DNA of 64,000 nt from assembly GCA_031082005.1 (NCBI GenBank), contig JAVHLR010000001.1, positions 935,251 through 999,250 of the forward strand, in the 5' to 3' direction. The stretch comes from Patescibacteria group bacterium. GTDB lineage: Bacteria > Patescibacteriota > Patescibacteriia > 2-12-FULL-60-25. Under the pieces are notes generated by a model. The model was not told the DNA's origin, searched no databases, and worked only from the letters and a program-made list of their open reading frames with translations. Below are positions 32,735 through 41,655 of the stretch, one piece after another (within the stretch, counting starts at the first letter, position 1; the number at the start of each line of letters is the position of its first letter). Both the position numbers and the translations under genes were made by a program.

Positions 32735-33841
32735 TTAAAACGACAATTCCCCTTTTTTGATTCCCTCGGCCAAAGCCGGATCGGAGATCTCGGCCAAACG
32801 ATCCAAACGTTGTTGCCGTGCAGAACCCTGCAAGACATTAGGCTGGCTCTTGACAATCTGTATCGGAAAAAAATCCAAAGAAGTCCCACTCTCTTTTAGG
32901 TTCAAGGTCACGGCCAAACCGTAATTCGTCTCTTCAGACCAATCTTGATCGAAAATTAAATTACCCAAGGAATACACGATCGGCTTGCCTTGGTATGACT
33001 CGACGCCCTGCATCCAGTGCGGGTGTCCGCCTATCACGGCATCAACGCCTAAATCGATGAACCAATGCGCCAACGCGACCTGATCGGGATTCGGCTTGGC
33101 TTTATATTCGCTGCCCCAATGGATGACGACGATCGTGCGGTCGGCCTGCACCAGAGCCTGGTCGATGGATGCACGCGCCGCTGCCTTGTCCAAGAGGTTA
33201 TCCGTGATATTGAAACCGACCAAGGCGATCTTCTTGCCGTTGGCTTGCAGAACAGTCAAAGAATTCGCCGCGTCATCCCGCACCTGATCGCCAAATACAC
33301 CGATGCCATTCTCGAGCAACGTCTTCCGCGATTCTTCCGCTCCGCCGCGTCCCTGATCCAAGGTATGGTTGTTCGCTTGCGAGACCGCATCGAAACCTTG
33401 ATCTTTAAGTACCTTGGCGATATAAGGGTCGAAACTGAAATCAATACTTTTTACAGGTGCCGCTTTTTTCGCCGTCAACGGTCCTTCGAGGTTTCCCACT
33501 AGAAGGTCGACACGTCCGAACGTCCCGCTCCTGAAACCTCCGATGTTCTCGAAAGGATAAGAGCTCGAACCGGCTTTCTTCATGCGCGTAGCGACAGTAC
33601 GATCAAACATCATGTCACCCAAAAACAGCACCGACACGTCGTGGATACCAGGTTCCGCGTCTTCCGCCTGCGGTAAAGTATGGAGAGATGAAAGTATCGG
33701 CGCGACAATCTGCGGTATCTCGACCATCTGCTGCGGTAAAGTTTTTGCGCGCGTTAAGCCAGACAAGGGCAGTAACACCAAAATCGTCCCCAACATCATG
33801 CCGGAGACCAAGAAAAGCGATAGGAACAAATGTTTCTTCAC
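32735..33841 (-). CDS. CapA-family (PGA_cap) metallophosphatase-like surface protein
   Basis: 368 residues from a GTG at 33841 that overlaps the upstream stop (GTGA); longer frames reach back into the neighbour. An N-terminal signal anchor (LFLSLFLVSGMMLGTILVLL) precedes the CapA domain: VLFLGDMMFDRTV, VGNLEGPLT, SQANNHTLDQGRGG, IVVIHWGSEYKAKPNPDQ and VIGGHPHWMQGVE carry the metal-binding Asp, Asn and His of this calcineurin-like fold. The family is named for poly-gamma-glutamate capsule synthesis, but many members have unknown substrates. It is the last gene of a chain running from 35432. Confidence 0.92.
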   Translation of the reverse strand: MKKHLFLSLFLVSGMMLGTILVLLPLSGLTRAKTLPQQMVEIPQIVAPILSSLHTLPQAEDAEPGIHDVSVLFLGDMMFDRTVATRMKKAGSSSYPFENIGGFRSGTFGRVDLLVGNLEGPLTAKKAAPVKSIDFSFDPYIAKVLKDQGFDAVSQANNHTLDQGRGGAEESRKTLLENGIGVFGDQVRDDAANSLTVLQANGKKIALVGFNITDNLLDKAAARASIDQALVQADRTIVVIHWGSEYKAKPNPDQVALAHWFIDLGVDAVIGGHPHWMQGVESYQGKPIVYSLGNLIFDQDWSEETNYGLAVTLNLKESGTSLDFFPIQIVKSQPNVLQGSARQQRLDRLAEISDPALAEGIKKGELSF

Positions 33842-34266
33842 CACAAAATTAAAATCCACCAGAACAATACGCCCCAAAGTATGTTTGTCAAGAACAGATC
33901 CACCGGAAACCAGGAATCTTCCTTCACTCCGAAGATGCCGTGCCCTTCAAGCGGCATCAGCACTCCGCCGTAGAACAGCATCGCTACCAGACTCCATCCC
34001 ATGACAGAAATGAATCCTGTGCCATCCATCAAACCAAGATCGACAGCCAGACCGAACAGTGCGCCGGAAATCAAGCAGAACAGGACGTGCAACAGCACGC
34101 CAAGATAATGCGCTTCGCGATGCGTTATCTGCTTGCCGAAAAATCTCGGGTCATCCAGATCGCGCACGAAATTCCCCGCCCCGAAGAACGGCGCAAGGTG
34201 CGACAAGAACAGCATGATGACTCCTGCTATCGTCCCTGCTGCTGCGCCGAGAAAAATCATATTCAT
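33838..34266 (-). CDS. Four-helix membrane protein of unknown function
   Basis: 142 residues with four hydrophobic helices (IFLGAAAGTIAGVIMLFLSH, LGVLLHVLFCLISGALFGLA, VMGWSLVAMLFYGGVLMPLE, LFLTNILWGVLFWWILILW). Conserved-looking polar positions are HREAHYLG and LEGHGIFG, where two His could bind metal. I know similar short proteins from CPR genomes but no function. It overlaps both neighbours by 4 bases (ATGA and GTGA), so it is translated with the GerMN/Gmad2 protein and CapA. Confidence 0.78.
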   Translation of the reverse strand: MNMIFLGAAAGTIAGVIMLFLSHLAPFFGAGNFVRDLDDPRFFGKQITHREAHYLGVLLHVLFCLISGALFGLAVDLGLMDGTGFISVMGWSLVAMLFYGGVLMPLEGHGIFGVKEDSWFPVDLFLTNILWGVLFWWILILW

Positions 34267-35432
34267 GGCTGGAGGATATCCTCCGTCCTGCCGTCTATGG
34301 AGATAATCGGATCCGTATCCATTTCCGCATTACGTTTGTATGTCTCCACGATTTGAGCCCTGATTGCCGACACACGACAAGAGCCACCGACCTCACGTTC
34401 AAGATCTTCGCTAAAAGCGACCTCATCATTTTTTTTCAGTTCGGGTTGCGGAACATTTTGCGGCAGGCTGGTGTAATAGCCTTGTGATAATTCCCATTTC
34501 GTCGGCCCCTTCAGGAGCTCGTGCATCGCTACCTCGACATCCGACTTATCTTTGATGTGATAAGCAGTAACTTCATGGGCGACGGGATAGACCAAAGAAC
34601 AATCGGCAGCGTTCGGATTCTTCTGGCTATTGCCCCAATAAACATAGACCTGCATCTTCGCGGTCGGCAAAAGTACGGGAATCGAAACCACATGTATCGG
34701 TTCGCCGTCTTTAGCCGAAGCTTCATAGACCATCAAAGTACCGGATGGCGATGACGGGATCACGTCGTAAAACCCTTTGACACGAAAATCTCCCGGTATG
34801 CCGATATCAGGGCTGTCCACATAAGTATAACCACGAGCCACAACTTTTCCATCCGACTGCAAAAGCTGCCAGGAAAGATTATTTTCAAAAGCTGTCGTAG
34901 TTCCTGAAAAACCGAAAGGATTGAAAAGCGTCGGAGGATAGATGCCGCTGCCTTGGGCATCAAGCACAACGCTCGTTACTCCGTCTTCACTCTTGAATTC
35001 GTTTAACGACGTTGGAGCGTCTTCTTGCATCGGCTCTTTCTGCGGCTGCTTCGTCATGCAGATTCCGACACCATCATCCAAGATTTCACCGCAGGCGTAA
35101 CCCGTTGGACATTGCTCCTGGCTACGGCACTCGCACTGCGGTACACAGACCTGTGCACAGACCGTCCCGGCTGGTTTACCTCTACACAAACTCCCGCAGT
35201 CGTTCCACGTTCCGCCTCGCTCCGCACAGGATTCCTCGCTTAACGGCTTGAATCCCGTCGTGTCCTCTTCTCCGGTGCCTTGTCCGTCGTTGTCGCTAGG
35301 TTCCTCGACCTGTCCGGCGCCTTTATCCGTAGGCGTCATCAGCGCATTGCGCCAGCTGACGAAAAAAGCCAGAGCGGCAGCTAAACCGATCACACCGACG
35401 ACCGCAAAAATCAATTTTCTTGTCTTGTCCAT
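34263..35432 (-). CDS. Membrane-anchored protein with Cys-rich, Gmad2 and GerMN-like domains
   Basis: 389 residues from ATG 35432. One N-terminal anchor (LIFAVVGVIGLAAALAFFVS), an acidic linker, then a Cys-rich knot (ESCAERGGTWNDCGSLCRGK, VCAQVCVPQCECRSQEQCPT, GYACGE) with eleven or so Cys of a protease-inhibitor-like spacing. Residues about 185-270 form a Gmad2 immunoglobulin-like domain (FNPFGFSGTTTAFENNLSWQ to GTLMVYEASAKDG), and 285-370 a GerMN domain (MQVYVYWGNSQ to AMHELLKGPT). Gmad2 and GerMN are best known from spore germination proteins, but this organism shows no sporulation genes here; a surface or cell-wall role is inferred. Confidence 0.85.
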   Translation of the reverse strand: MDKTRKLIFAVVGVIGLAAALAFFVSWRNALMTPTDKGAGQVEEPSDNDGQGTGEEDTTGFKPLSEESCAERGGTWNDCGSLCRGKPAGTVCAQVCVPQCECRSQEQCPTGYACGEILDDGVGICMTKQPQKEPMQEDAPTSLNEFKSEDGVTSVVLDAQGSGIYPPTLFNPFGFSGTTTAFENNLSWQLLQSDGKVVARGYTYVDSPDIGIPGDFRVKGFYDVIPSSPSGTLMVYEASAKDGEPIHVVSIPVLLPTAKMQVYVYWGNSQKNPNAADCSLVYPVAHEVTAYHIKDKSDVEVAMHELLKGPTKWELSQGYYTSLPQNVPQPELKKNDEVAFSEDLEREVGGSCRVSAIRAQIVETYKRNAEMDTDPIISIDGRTEDILQP

Positions 35433-35442
35433 ATCCGTCGTC

Positions 35443-35688
35443 TTATTTTTTTCCGCTCTGCGGAGTCGCTTCGAGCATAAAATTCTCTGACGTCGCAACA
35501 CCGCCCTCAACCAAAGTATAGTCACCGGAAGGTGCTTCAAGCCCAGGCTCTTGCGCTGTTTCTTCTGTCTTTCCGCCAGTTACCGTCGCTTCTTGAGGCC
35601 GTTTCTCGTCCCGAGACAGGAAAAACACCGAAAAACCTACGACCAACAGTACAAGCACGGAAAATAAAATGATGGATGATTTCTTCAT
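35443..35688 (-). CDS. Short membrane-anchored protein
   Basis: 81 residues: a single N-terminal helix (SIILFSVLVLLVVGFSVFFL) and an acidic, low-complexity outer tail (RPQEATVTGGKTEETAQEP and onward) without Cys. No family recognised. It lies 10 bases upstream of the GerMN/Gmad2 gene, which points to co-expression, and 32 bases downstream of the cyclophilin gene. Confidence 0.65.
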   Translation of the reverse strand: MKKSSIILFSVLVLLVVGFSVFFLSRDEKRPQEATVTGGKTEETAQEPGLEAPSGDYTLVEGGVATSENFMLEATPQSGKK

Positions 35689-35720
35689 GTCATCATTTTA
35701 CACCGAAACACGTCTTTACG

Positions 35721-36494
35721 TCACTTCTTCGGCTCGACCGTCACAGAAATCATTTTATCCCCCACCCCAATCTTTCCGACCACATCCATACCCTTCGTGA
35801 CACGTCCAAAAATCGAATAACTCTTCGGCATTTCCCAATCCGGCGTCTCCAGCATGATGAAGAATTGTGACCCGTTCGTGTTCGGCCCGGAGTTGGCCAT
35901 CGCCACCGTTCCCGTCGTGTACCATTGTGAGACCTTATCATCTTCGAATTTATATCCTGGGTCGCCTGAACCATACGGATGATATGGGTCTTGGGCGTAA
36001 CGTGTCAGCGGATCGCCACCCTGTATAACGAAATGCGGTACCACGCGATGGAACATTAGCCCATCGTAGAATTTACGTTTCGCCAGGTACACGAAATTCG
36101 ATGCCGCTTTCGGCCCTTCCTTGGGCAAAAGTTCGAACACGATATCGCCTTTGGAGGTCTTTATCCTGACCTGCTTGTTGGTGATATCCGCGCTCGGCAA
36201 AACTCCAGGAAAAGCCAACGGCCCTTCTTCCTCTTTAGCTGCGGTCGTCGTGGCTTCTTCGGTCTTTTGCTCTTCCTCTTGGACTAGATCGTTTGGGTTG
36301 GCTTGTGACATATTTTGTTCTTGATTATTTTCTTTCGGAGGTGATGGAGGCGGCTCGACCAACCCGTTCTGCGCCTGATTCATCGCGCCGCTCGGCAAAG
36401 GCCTATCCAAATCCGTCGGACTATCGTTCGCGCATCCCGCGCCAAAAAAAACCAAAACTGAAATCGAGATGAAGACAGACCATTTATTTTTCAT
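35721..36494 (-). CDS. Cyclophilin-type peptidyl-prolyl isomerase lipoprotein
   Basis: 257 residues. A lipoprotein signal (SVFISISVLVFFGAGC) is followed by an acidic, Gln-rich linker to about residue 95 and then a compact cyclophilin domain: KTSKGDIVFELLPKEGPKAA, FYDGLMFHRVVPHFVIQGGD, TGTVAMANSGPNTNGSQFFI and FGRVTKGMDVVGKI. The catalytic Arg of FHRV and the Gln of GSQFFI are kept. It speeds proline isomerisation in exported proteins at the cell surface. Genes for several exported proteins follow on the same strand, which fits a folding-helper role. Confidence 0.93.
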   Translation of the reverse strand: MKNKWSVFISISVLVFFGAGCANDSPTDLDRPLPSGAMNQAQNGLVEPPPSPPKENNQEQNMSQANPNDLVQEEEQKTEEATTTAAKEEEGPLAFPGVLPSADITNKQVRIKTSKGDIVFELLPKEGPKAASNFVYLAKRKFYDGLMFHRVVPHFVIQGGDPLTRYAQDPYHPYGSGDPGYKFEDDKVSQWYTTGTVAMANSGPNTNGSQFFIMLETPDWEMPKSYSIFGRVTKGMDVVGKIGVGDKMISVTVEPKK

Positions 36495-36519
36495 AGCCGA
36501 TTTATTCTAGCAGAACCGT

Positions 36520-37506
36520 TCAATCTTCCCAAGGCAACCCCGGTTGTCCCGCGAATCCCCACAACGCCGCCTCCGAACTCAATCCCGGCCGCTGCCAATC
36601 GGACAATACGCGCTTGATCGATAGTTCATCCTTATTCAGCTGCGACGAAAGGTCGTTTCCTTTTTCATCACGCGCTCGCACGTGCGACGGGAATGAATCC
36701 CCTGCTTCAAAGACCAACTGCAACATCGCCGACTTCGCACCCTGCGCCACCAACTTCCGTGCCGCGGCCCGAGCCAACCAAGCACCAGACTTCTCCGGAT
36801 GCCGCAGATCATAACCGATACCTCCGCGCACCGCCGGCAACATCGGTCCATACAACAGCACATCCTTGCCCGAAGCACCCGACATGTTATGCAGACCGCG
36901 CACCTCATTCGGACCGAGAGGATTTATTTTGATCCTCGCTTCCGGCGCGAGCGCCCGCACGACTTCCGTCAACTTGTTCCTAGCCAGACTCAAATCATGA
37001 TTGCCATGCTCGACCAAAAGACGCACGTAAATTTCATCGCCTTCCTCATGCACGGTCACCTCACCATCCGCACCCAACCAAAACCACGCCTCATCGCTCG
37101 TCCTCAAATCATGCAGACGCTTGGCTATCACTCGCGACAACGAAACCGGACGCGGCAACAGATCGACCGTATCCTTGGTCGCATATCCGACGACAGTCAC
37201 GCTTTCTGCAGGCCCTTGAGTCATCTGTTCTTTCTGTTCTGGCGCGACCTGTTCGATGGCGATGAACGGTTCGAACTCTTGGATCACTCCTGCCCGGCCC
37301 AATGCCTGCCGCACGATCGCCGTAACATCGAAATCCGCCGTGCTGTTCACGTCGCCACAGACAAAAATCGCACCCCGCCCGCCGATGGCATTGATGCACA
37401 GTCGCGACTCCGGATCGCGCCGCAAATATTCATCGACAATAGATTCGACGACCAAATCACAGACTTTATCCGGATGCCCGGGAAGCCTTGTCCTAGCTGA
37501 TCTCAT
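36520..37506 (-). CDS. metK: S-adenosylmethionine synthetase, short divergent form
   Basis: 328 residues against about 380-400 in most bacteria. The ATP-binding GHPDKVCDLVVESIVDEYL is at the very start, where most bacterial enzymes have 10 or more residues before it. GRGAIFVCGDVNSTADFDVT, the middle-domain GNHDLS, and RGGIGYDLRHPEKSGAWLAR-AAARKLVAQGAK (equivalent to the GGGAFSGKDPTKVDRSAAY region) are recognisable, but the pyrophosphate loop GGPQGDAGLTGRK is replaced by NMSGASGKD. It makes the methyl donor used by the methyltransferases in this window. The divergence leaves some room for altered activity. Confidence 0.82.
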   Translation of the reverse strand: MRSARTRLPGHPDKVCDLVVESIVDEYLRRDPESRLCINAIGGRGAIFVCGDVNSTADFDVTAIVRQALGRAGVIQEFEPFIAIEQVAPEQKEQMTQGPAESVTVVGYATKDTVDLLPRPVSLSRVIAKRLHDLRTSDEAWFWLGADGEVTVHEEGDEIYVRLLVEHGNHDLSLARNKLTEVVRALAPEARIKINPLGPNEVRGLHNMSGASGKDVLLYGPMLPAVRGGIGYDLRHPEKSGAWLARAAARKLVAQGAKSAMLQLVFEAGDSFPSHVRARDEKGNDLSSQLNKDELSIKRVLSDWQRPGLSSEAALWGFAGQPGLPWED

Positions 37507-37577
37507 GCGTGATTCTTTAACATTTCAGAGGCAAAAAATCAAGGTTTTCAGTCTCAAACGATTATACTTTAAAACAA

Positions 37578-37615
37578 AAGAGCGCACCCGGAGCGGCGTA
37601 AGCAGGTGTGCTCTT
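37578..37615 (-). terminator. Intrinsic terminator of the 38071 gene
   Basis: aagagcgcacc (37578-37588) pairs with ggtgtgctctt (37605-37615) with one mismatch, followed on the minus strand by TTGTTTT. Confidence 0.8.
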
Positions 37616-37642
37616 GCCGCGCAGGATGCGCAAAGGTGGGTG

Positions 37643-38071
37643 CTACCGCCAGACGGCCTCCAGTTCGAGACCGGCCTTCTTGACGCGATCCACGACGCCT
37701 GGATAGCAGTAGCTGTTGCTGAAGAAACCGTCGAAATCGACAGAGATGGGATCGAAACCGTTCACCGCGAGCAAGCGATTGAGAGCCTCATAGCTCTGGT
37801 GTTCGCCTTGCTGCCGCCACATGCAACGCCCTTCCGCCTCTGCCTTCTCGATGGCAGTGACGAGCCGAGCATGGACCTCGCGTCCCTTCTCGACATCATC
37901 GCGGAAGAACCAGAGCACTTCGTTGCAAGGCTCCTTCTCCTTCCACGGGTCGATGGCGTGCTCCCGACAGCAGCCGAAGTAGAACAGACCGGTTTCAAGG
38001 TCGCTCTCCGTGACCTTCCCTGCCTTGAGTGCGCCCAACGTGCCGGTAAAAGAAACGAACAGATGACGCAT
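37643..38071 (-). CDS. Unrecognised soluble protein, stand-alone gene
   Basis: 142 residues, ATG 38071 with GGGAGG 8 bases upstream. It has no membrane segment. Distinctive stretches are FYFGCCREHAIDPWKEKEPC, VLWFFRDDVEKGREVHARLV, EGRCMWRQQGEHQSYEALNR and DFDGFFSNSYCYPGVVDRVK; five Cys and several His could bind metal, and FDGFF recalls the Asp-rich start of HAD-type enzymes, but not convincingly. I do not recognise the family. It has a strong promoter, a leader hairpin and a terminator of its own. Confidence 0.72.
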   Translation of the reverse strand: MRHLFVSFTGTLGALKAGKVTESDLETGLFYFGCCREHAIDPWKEKEPCNEVLWFFRDDVEKGREVHARLVTAIEKAEAEGRCMWRQQGEHQSYEALNRLLAVNGFDPISVDFDGFFSNSYCYPGVVDRVKKAGLELEAVWR

Positions 38072-38129
38072 TTTTCGAGCCTCCCAAACATCCCGACACC
38101 TTGCCGGAATGGTTCATTTTGAACGAATC

Positions 38130-38158
38130 ACAATAACACAAAAAAAGGGTTTTGTCAA
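38130..38158 (-). promoter_or_regulatory. Sigma70-type promoter of the 38071 gene
   Basis: On the minus strand, TTGACA (38153-38158), 17 bases, TATTGT (38130-38135). The leader contains a gttca/tgaac hairpin. Confidence 0.8.
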
Positions 38159-38178
38159 CCCTTTTACTTACAAATATC

Positions 38179-38730
38179 TCAATAAATGAATATTTTAGCT
38201 AATTTTCGCGTAACTCCACGTGCTTCCAAAAGCCTTTTTGCCTCCCACCCCGGAATCTCAAATTCCGCCGAAACGACGACGGTTCCCGGCTTAGCTTTTT
38301 CTTTTATCATCTTCCCCACTTCCGGCAGCATCCGCGGCAACAAAAAGAGATAAATCCCACTCGCCTGTTCGAACGGAGCAGCAGAAAAATCCTGTCTCAC
38401 GATCTTCACCGGCGAACGCGTAATCCAGTTCCAAAATCTTCCAATGAGATACGGCCACAGCGCCGTCTCATAGCCTATGAATGGTCCGCTATATCCAGCG
38501 CGCCAAATCCTGCGCAACGCCCAGCCTGTCCCACATCCCAAATCCAATATTAAACCTTCGCGCGGAAAAACCTGCGCCTTTATCACTTTGTCGACCACCG
38601 GCCAAGAAGATGATACGGCGGGCACGCCTCGCTTGATCGTGACGCGCCACATCTCGTTCAAGATCAAAGTGAGCGACGTCGTAGTCAAAACAATCAATAA
38701 AATCAGGACGAGCCAGAGAAGATAAATCAT
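38179..38730 (-). CDS. Membrane-anchored class I SAM methyltransferase
   Basis: 183 residues. A strong N-terminal helix (LLWLVLILLIVLTTTSLTLI) is followed by a small Rossmann methyltransferase with LILDLGCGTGWALRRIWRAG (SAM-binding motif I) and IGYETALWPYLIG; later motifs are shortened. The placement of the catalytic part next to the membrane suggests a lipid-linked or membrane-protein substrate, but this is inference. It overlaps the upstream UvrD gene by ATGA at 38727-38730, so it is translated after the helicase without obvious functional link. Confidence 0.82.
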   Translation of the reverse strand: MIYLLWLVLILLIVLTTTSLTLILNEMWRVTIKRGVPAVSSSWPVVDKVIKAQVFPREGLILDLGCGTGWALRRIWRAGYSGPFIGYETALWPYLIGRFWNWITRSPVKIVRQDFSAAPFEQASGIYLFLLPRMLPEVGKMIKEKAKPGTVVVSAEFEIPGWEAKRLLEARGVTRKLAKIFIY

Positions 38731-40895
38731 AGCTCATCCACATCCCTCAAAAACGACGATGGCTTTTGCTTATCGTTATTCGTGGATGTTTTCCACACCG
38801 TCTTACCCGCAGTACCCTGGTTCCTATTTCCATGTCCATCAATTTCAATCGCCGGTTCGTCATACCCCTCATCCCAATTCCATTCATCCGCAGTTCGGGT
38901 TTTATGGAAAGCGGTAGCGCTCTCCTGCATCTTGTCACGTACTTCAATCCTCTCCATCAATCGCGGCGAAAGTTCTTCGATGAAAAGCGAAGGCTGATTG
39001 AACATGAGCGCGTCATAGCCAGCTGTGACTGGGTAACACAAAAATAATCTCTGCTTAGCACGCGTCACTGCGACATAAAACAGACGACGCTCCTCCTCTA
39101 TCCCCCCTTCTTCGCCCATGGCCCGCTTGTTCGGGAAAAAAGAATCCGCCAGATGGATGATGAACACCGTATCCCACTCCAAACCCTTGGCTTGATGGAT
39201 CGTGGATAGGATTATCCTCTCGCTTTCTCCAGAAGCATCAGCCTCTTCCCGTTTTGCAGCGACTTCGTCATACAAAGCGATGTCTGACAAGAAAGATGAA
39301 AGGTCATGATAATTCTCGGCGAACACGACAAGTTGTTCCAAGTCTTCGAATCTATCGCGCCAATCCGGATATTCGCGCTCCAGATAATCGCGATACGGCG
39401 ACTGCAAAAAAGTCCGCAGCATGAAAGCCGGCGCCGGCGCTTGCGCCAGCATGTCGCGTTCCATTTCGGCTAAAGATTGGAAACCTTGCGTCGCACGCGA
39501 GGGCAACTCCTGACCCGCTCTGTCCAACGCTTGTTCGATACTCTCCATCGTCCTGATCCGATTCACCAGAGTCGTTGCAGTCACGCCGCCGATTCCCGTC
39601 TGCAGATTCAAGATACGTAACCACGCGACCTCATCGTGCACGTTATGGATGACGCGCAGATGCGACAACGCGTCCTTGATGTGTGCACGCTCGAAGAATT
39701 TCATGCCGCCGCGATATTCATACGGCACGTCGCGCTTCATCAGTTCGAATTCCAATGCCTGCGAATGCGCCGAAGACCTGAACAGCACTGCCATATTCCC
39801 CAGCGCCGTACCTTGCGCGCGCAAAGACAAAATCTGCTCCGCCACATAACGTGCTTCTTGGCTGGCCGAGGCGACCGCGACCATATTCGGCTTTACGCCC
39901 GAACCACGCACCGCCCTCAAATCCTTCTGGAATTGTTTCGTGTTGTGCTGCAAGGATTCGTTGGCGAGCTCCAAAATTTCCGGTGCGCTACGATAATTCG
40001 TCAACAACTTAAAGATCTTTGCCTTCGGCCACTCGTTAGGAAAATTCAAGATATTCTTCACGTCCGCCCCACGGAAAGCGTAAATCGACTGTGCATCATC
40101 ACCTACGACCAACACGTTGCCATGCACACTCCCAAGTTTCCGGATGATAGCCGCTTGGATCGCATTCGTGTCTTGATACTCGTCGACTAAGACATACTTG
40201 AAACGACTGGAGATAGCAGGACCGATATCAGGGTGTTCCAACATGCCGAGCCAGTTGGCGAGCAAGTCATCGAAATCCATCACGTTGGCCTCACGTTTGC
40301 GCCGCGCATAAATCTCGGCCACCGCTTCGATATCAGACAAGAGCGGTAAAAAATTCTCATGTTTCAACTCTAGTGCGCTCCCTACAGTCTGCAGAGTATT
40401 CCGAGCGTAAGAAACGACGTTCTGCAACACCGCCGCAGTCGGAAACCTACGCGCCTTTGGATCGATTTTCAGCTCCTTCATCACCGCTTTAATCAGACTC
40501 TGCGAATCTTCTTGATCCAAGATAGTGAAGTTACGACCGTAATCAGATGTGACTCCGCCTGAACGTAAAATGCGGTTAGCCGTCGAATGAAAAGTTCCGC
40601 CCCACACGCCGCGCGATGTCTGGCCGAGCAAAGACTCGACGCGCTGCATCATCTCACGCGCCGCCTTGTTGGTAAAAGTCAGCAACATGATGGATTGCGG
40701 ATCCACACCCTGCTCCAAAAGATAAGCCACGCGATAAGTCACCGTCCGCGTCTTCCCCGACCCCGCGCCAGCCAAAACCAAACACGGCCCATCACCGTTA
40801 AGGACGACCTCCAGCTGTTCCTGGTTCAGTTCACGCGAATAATCAATCCGCCGCGCGCCGACCTCGCCGCCATTCTGCAAGACAAAAACTGACAT
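38727..40895 (-). CDS. uvrD: UvrD/PcrA-type DNA helicase
   Basis: 722 residues with the full superfamily 1A set: Q-motif region LNQEQLEVVL, Walker A LAGAGSGKTRTVTYRVAYLL, TFTNKAAREMM, Walker B-type YVLVDEYQDTNAIQAAI, GDDAQSIYAFRGADV, NYRSAPEILELAN, LSTIHQAKGLEWDTVFI and YVAVTRAKQRLFL. The enzyme unwinds DNA 3' to 5' in excision and mismatch repair and removes RecA. The C-terminal 100 residues are less conserved and probably bind partners. Start ATG 40895. Confidence 0.96.
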   Translation of the reverse strand: MSVFVLQNGGEVGARRIDYSRELNQEQLEVVLNGDGPCLVLAGAGSGKTRTVTYRVAYLLEQGVDPQSIMLLTFTNKAAREMMQRVESLLGQTSRGVWGGTFHSTANRILRSGGVTSDYGRNFTILDQEDSQSLIKAVMKELKIDPKARRFPTAAVLQNVVSYARNTLQTVGSALELKHENFLPLLSDIEAVAEIYARRKREANVMDFDDLLANWLGMLEHPDIGPAISSRFKYVLVDEYQDTNAIQAAIIRKLGSVHGNVLVVGDDAQSIYAFRGADVKNILNFPNEWPKAKIFKLLTNYRSAPEILELANESLQHNTKQFQKDLRAVRGSGVKPNMVAVASASQEARYVAEQILSLRAQGTALGNMAVLFRSSAHSQALEFELMKRDVPYEYRGGMKFFERAHIKDALSHLRVIHNVHDEVAWLRILNLQTGIGGVTATTLVNRIRTMESIEQALDRAGQELPSRATQGFQSLAEMERDMLAQAPAPAFMLRTFLQSPYRDYLEREYPDWRDRFEDLEQLVVFAENYHDLSSFLSDIALYDEVAAKREEADASGESERIILSTIHQAKGLEWDTVFIIHLADSFFPNKRAMGEEGGIEEERRLFYVAVTRAKQRLFLCYPVTAGYDALMFNQPSLFIEELSPRLMERIEVRDKMQESATAFHKTRTADEWNWDEGYDEPAIEIDGHGNRNQGTAGKTVWKTSTNNDKQKPSSFLRDVDEL

Positions 40896-40937
40896 GGCGC
40901 CATGTTAGCGCGAAGACACAAACACGACTACCCCCGG

Positions 40938-41029
40938 CTACACCACCCCCTGCCCCCTCCTTAATTAAGGAGGGGAGTTCTAATTTACGGCTCCCCTCCT
41001 CGGATGAGGAGGGGCCAGGGGTGGTGTAG
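40938..41029. repeat. Complete ctcccctcct palindromic repeat
   Basis: Outer arms ctacaccacccc / ggggtggtgtag enclose two hairpins (cccctccttaattaaggagg and ctcctcggatgaggag). Same family as 4753-4837. Confidence 0.8.
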
Positions 41030-41055
41030 CCCGAAGGGGGTCGGTTGTGATTGAA

Positions 41056-41088
41056 AAACCGCCTGCGGGTTAGAGCCGTGGGCGGTTT
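41056..41088 (-). terminator. Intrinsic terminator of the 41631 gene
   Basis: aaaccgcc (41056-41063) pairs with ggcggttt (41081-41088); TTTTTC follows on the minus strand. Confidence 0.8.
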
Positions 41089-41139
41089 GTGGCAGAAGGT
41101 GCTAAGAGGTGACGTGGCTTCGGTGAGGTTGGAGGCAAT

Positions 41140-41631
41140 TCAGAACGTTACATTTACTACGTCTGATCGCCACCTTTCCCCTCCCGACGTCTCGAACCCC
41201 TCCCAGATCTGCTTGGCCTCAGCAATGAGTGCAGAGACGCCTACATCGTCTGCCTTACGCCAGGGCGATCCCTGCTTCCTGTCGCTGCAGTACTGCAGGC
41301 CGCTGGAACCCTCGATTCTGAGCATGAACCAGAGGCACACTGTCCGTCGTTCATCCACGTGGAACACTTTGCTCGGGCTGGTCGCGACGGTCCAGCGGTG
41401 GCCTGGTCCGGTCTTCTCGATCCGGATCGCGAACTCGGTTGAGTCCACGTGCTCGTCGAAACCTGCCAGGCAGAGACGAATCTCGGAGTCAGGGAGTTCC
41501 TGCTCGAGCCGCGACACGAGAACCGCGATCGCTGCGTAGATCTCCGGCTTTTGTGACCTGCCTGGGCTGTAGGTTGTTAAGATGTGCCTAAGGGCATCCA
41601 GACTCACTTCAACGAGAGGTCTCTCTTCCAT
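41140..41631 (-). CDS. Unrecognised soluble protein, stand-alone gene
   Basis: 163 residues from ATG 41631; AAGGAGG lies 5 bases upstream and is preceded at once by a cttgc/gcaag hairpin. No membrane segment. The middle alternates strand-like stretches (IRLCLAGFDEHVDSTEFAIR, HRWTVATSPSKVFHVDERRT, LWFMLRIEGSSG) that suggest a beta sheet, between an N-terminal helix pair and a C-terminal helix (VSALIAEAKQIWEGFE). No family recognised. It is divergent from the DUF4349 gene; its promoter is at 41656-41684. Confidence 0.72.
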   Translation of the reverse strand: MEERPLVEVSLDALRHILTTYSPGRSQKPEIYAAIAVLVSRLEQELPDSEIRLCLAGFDEHVDSTEFAIRIEKTGPGHRWTVATSPSKVFHVDERRTVCLWFMLRIEGSSGLQYCSDRKQGSPWRKADDVGVSALIAEAKQIWEGFETSGGERWRSDVVNVTF

Positions 41632-41655
41632 CGTTTCCTCCTTGCGGTGCAAGCA

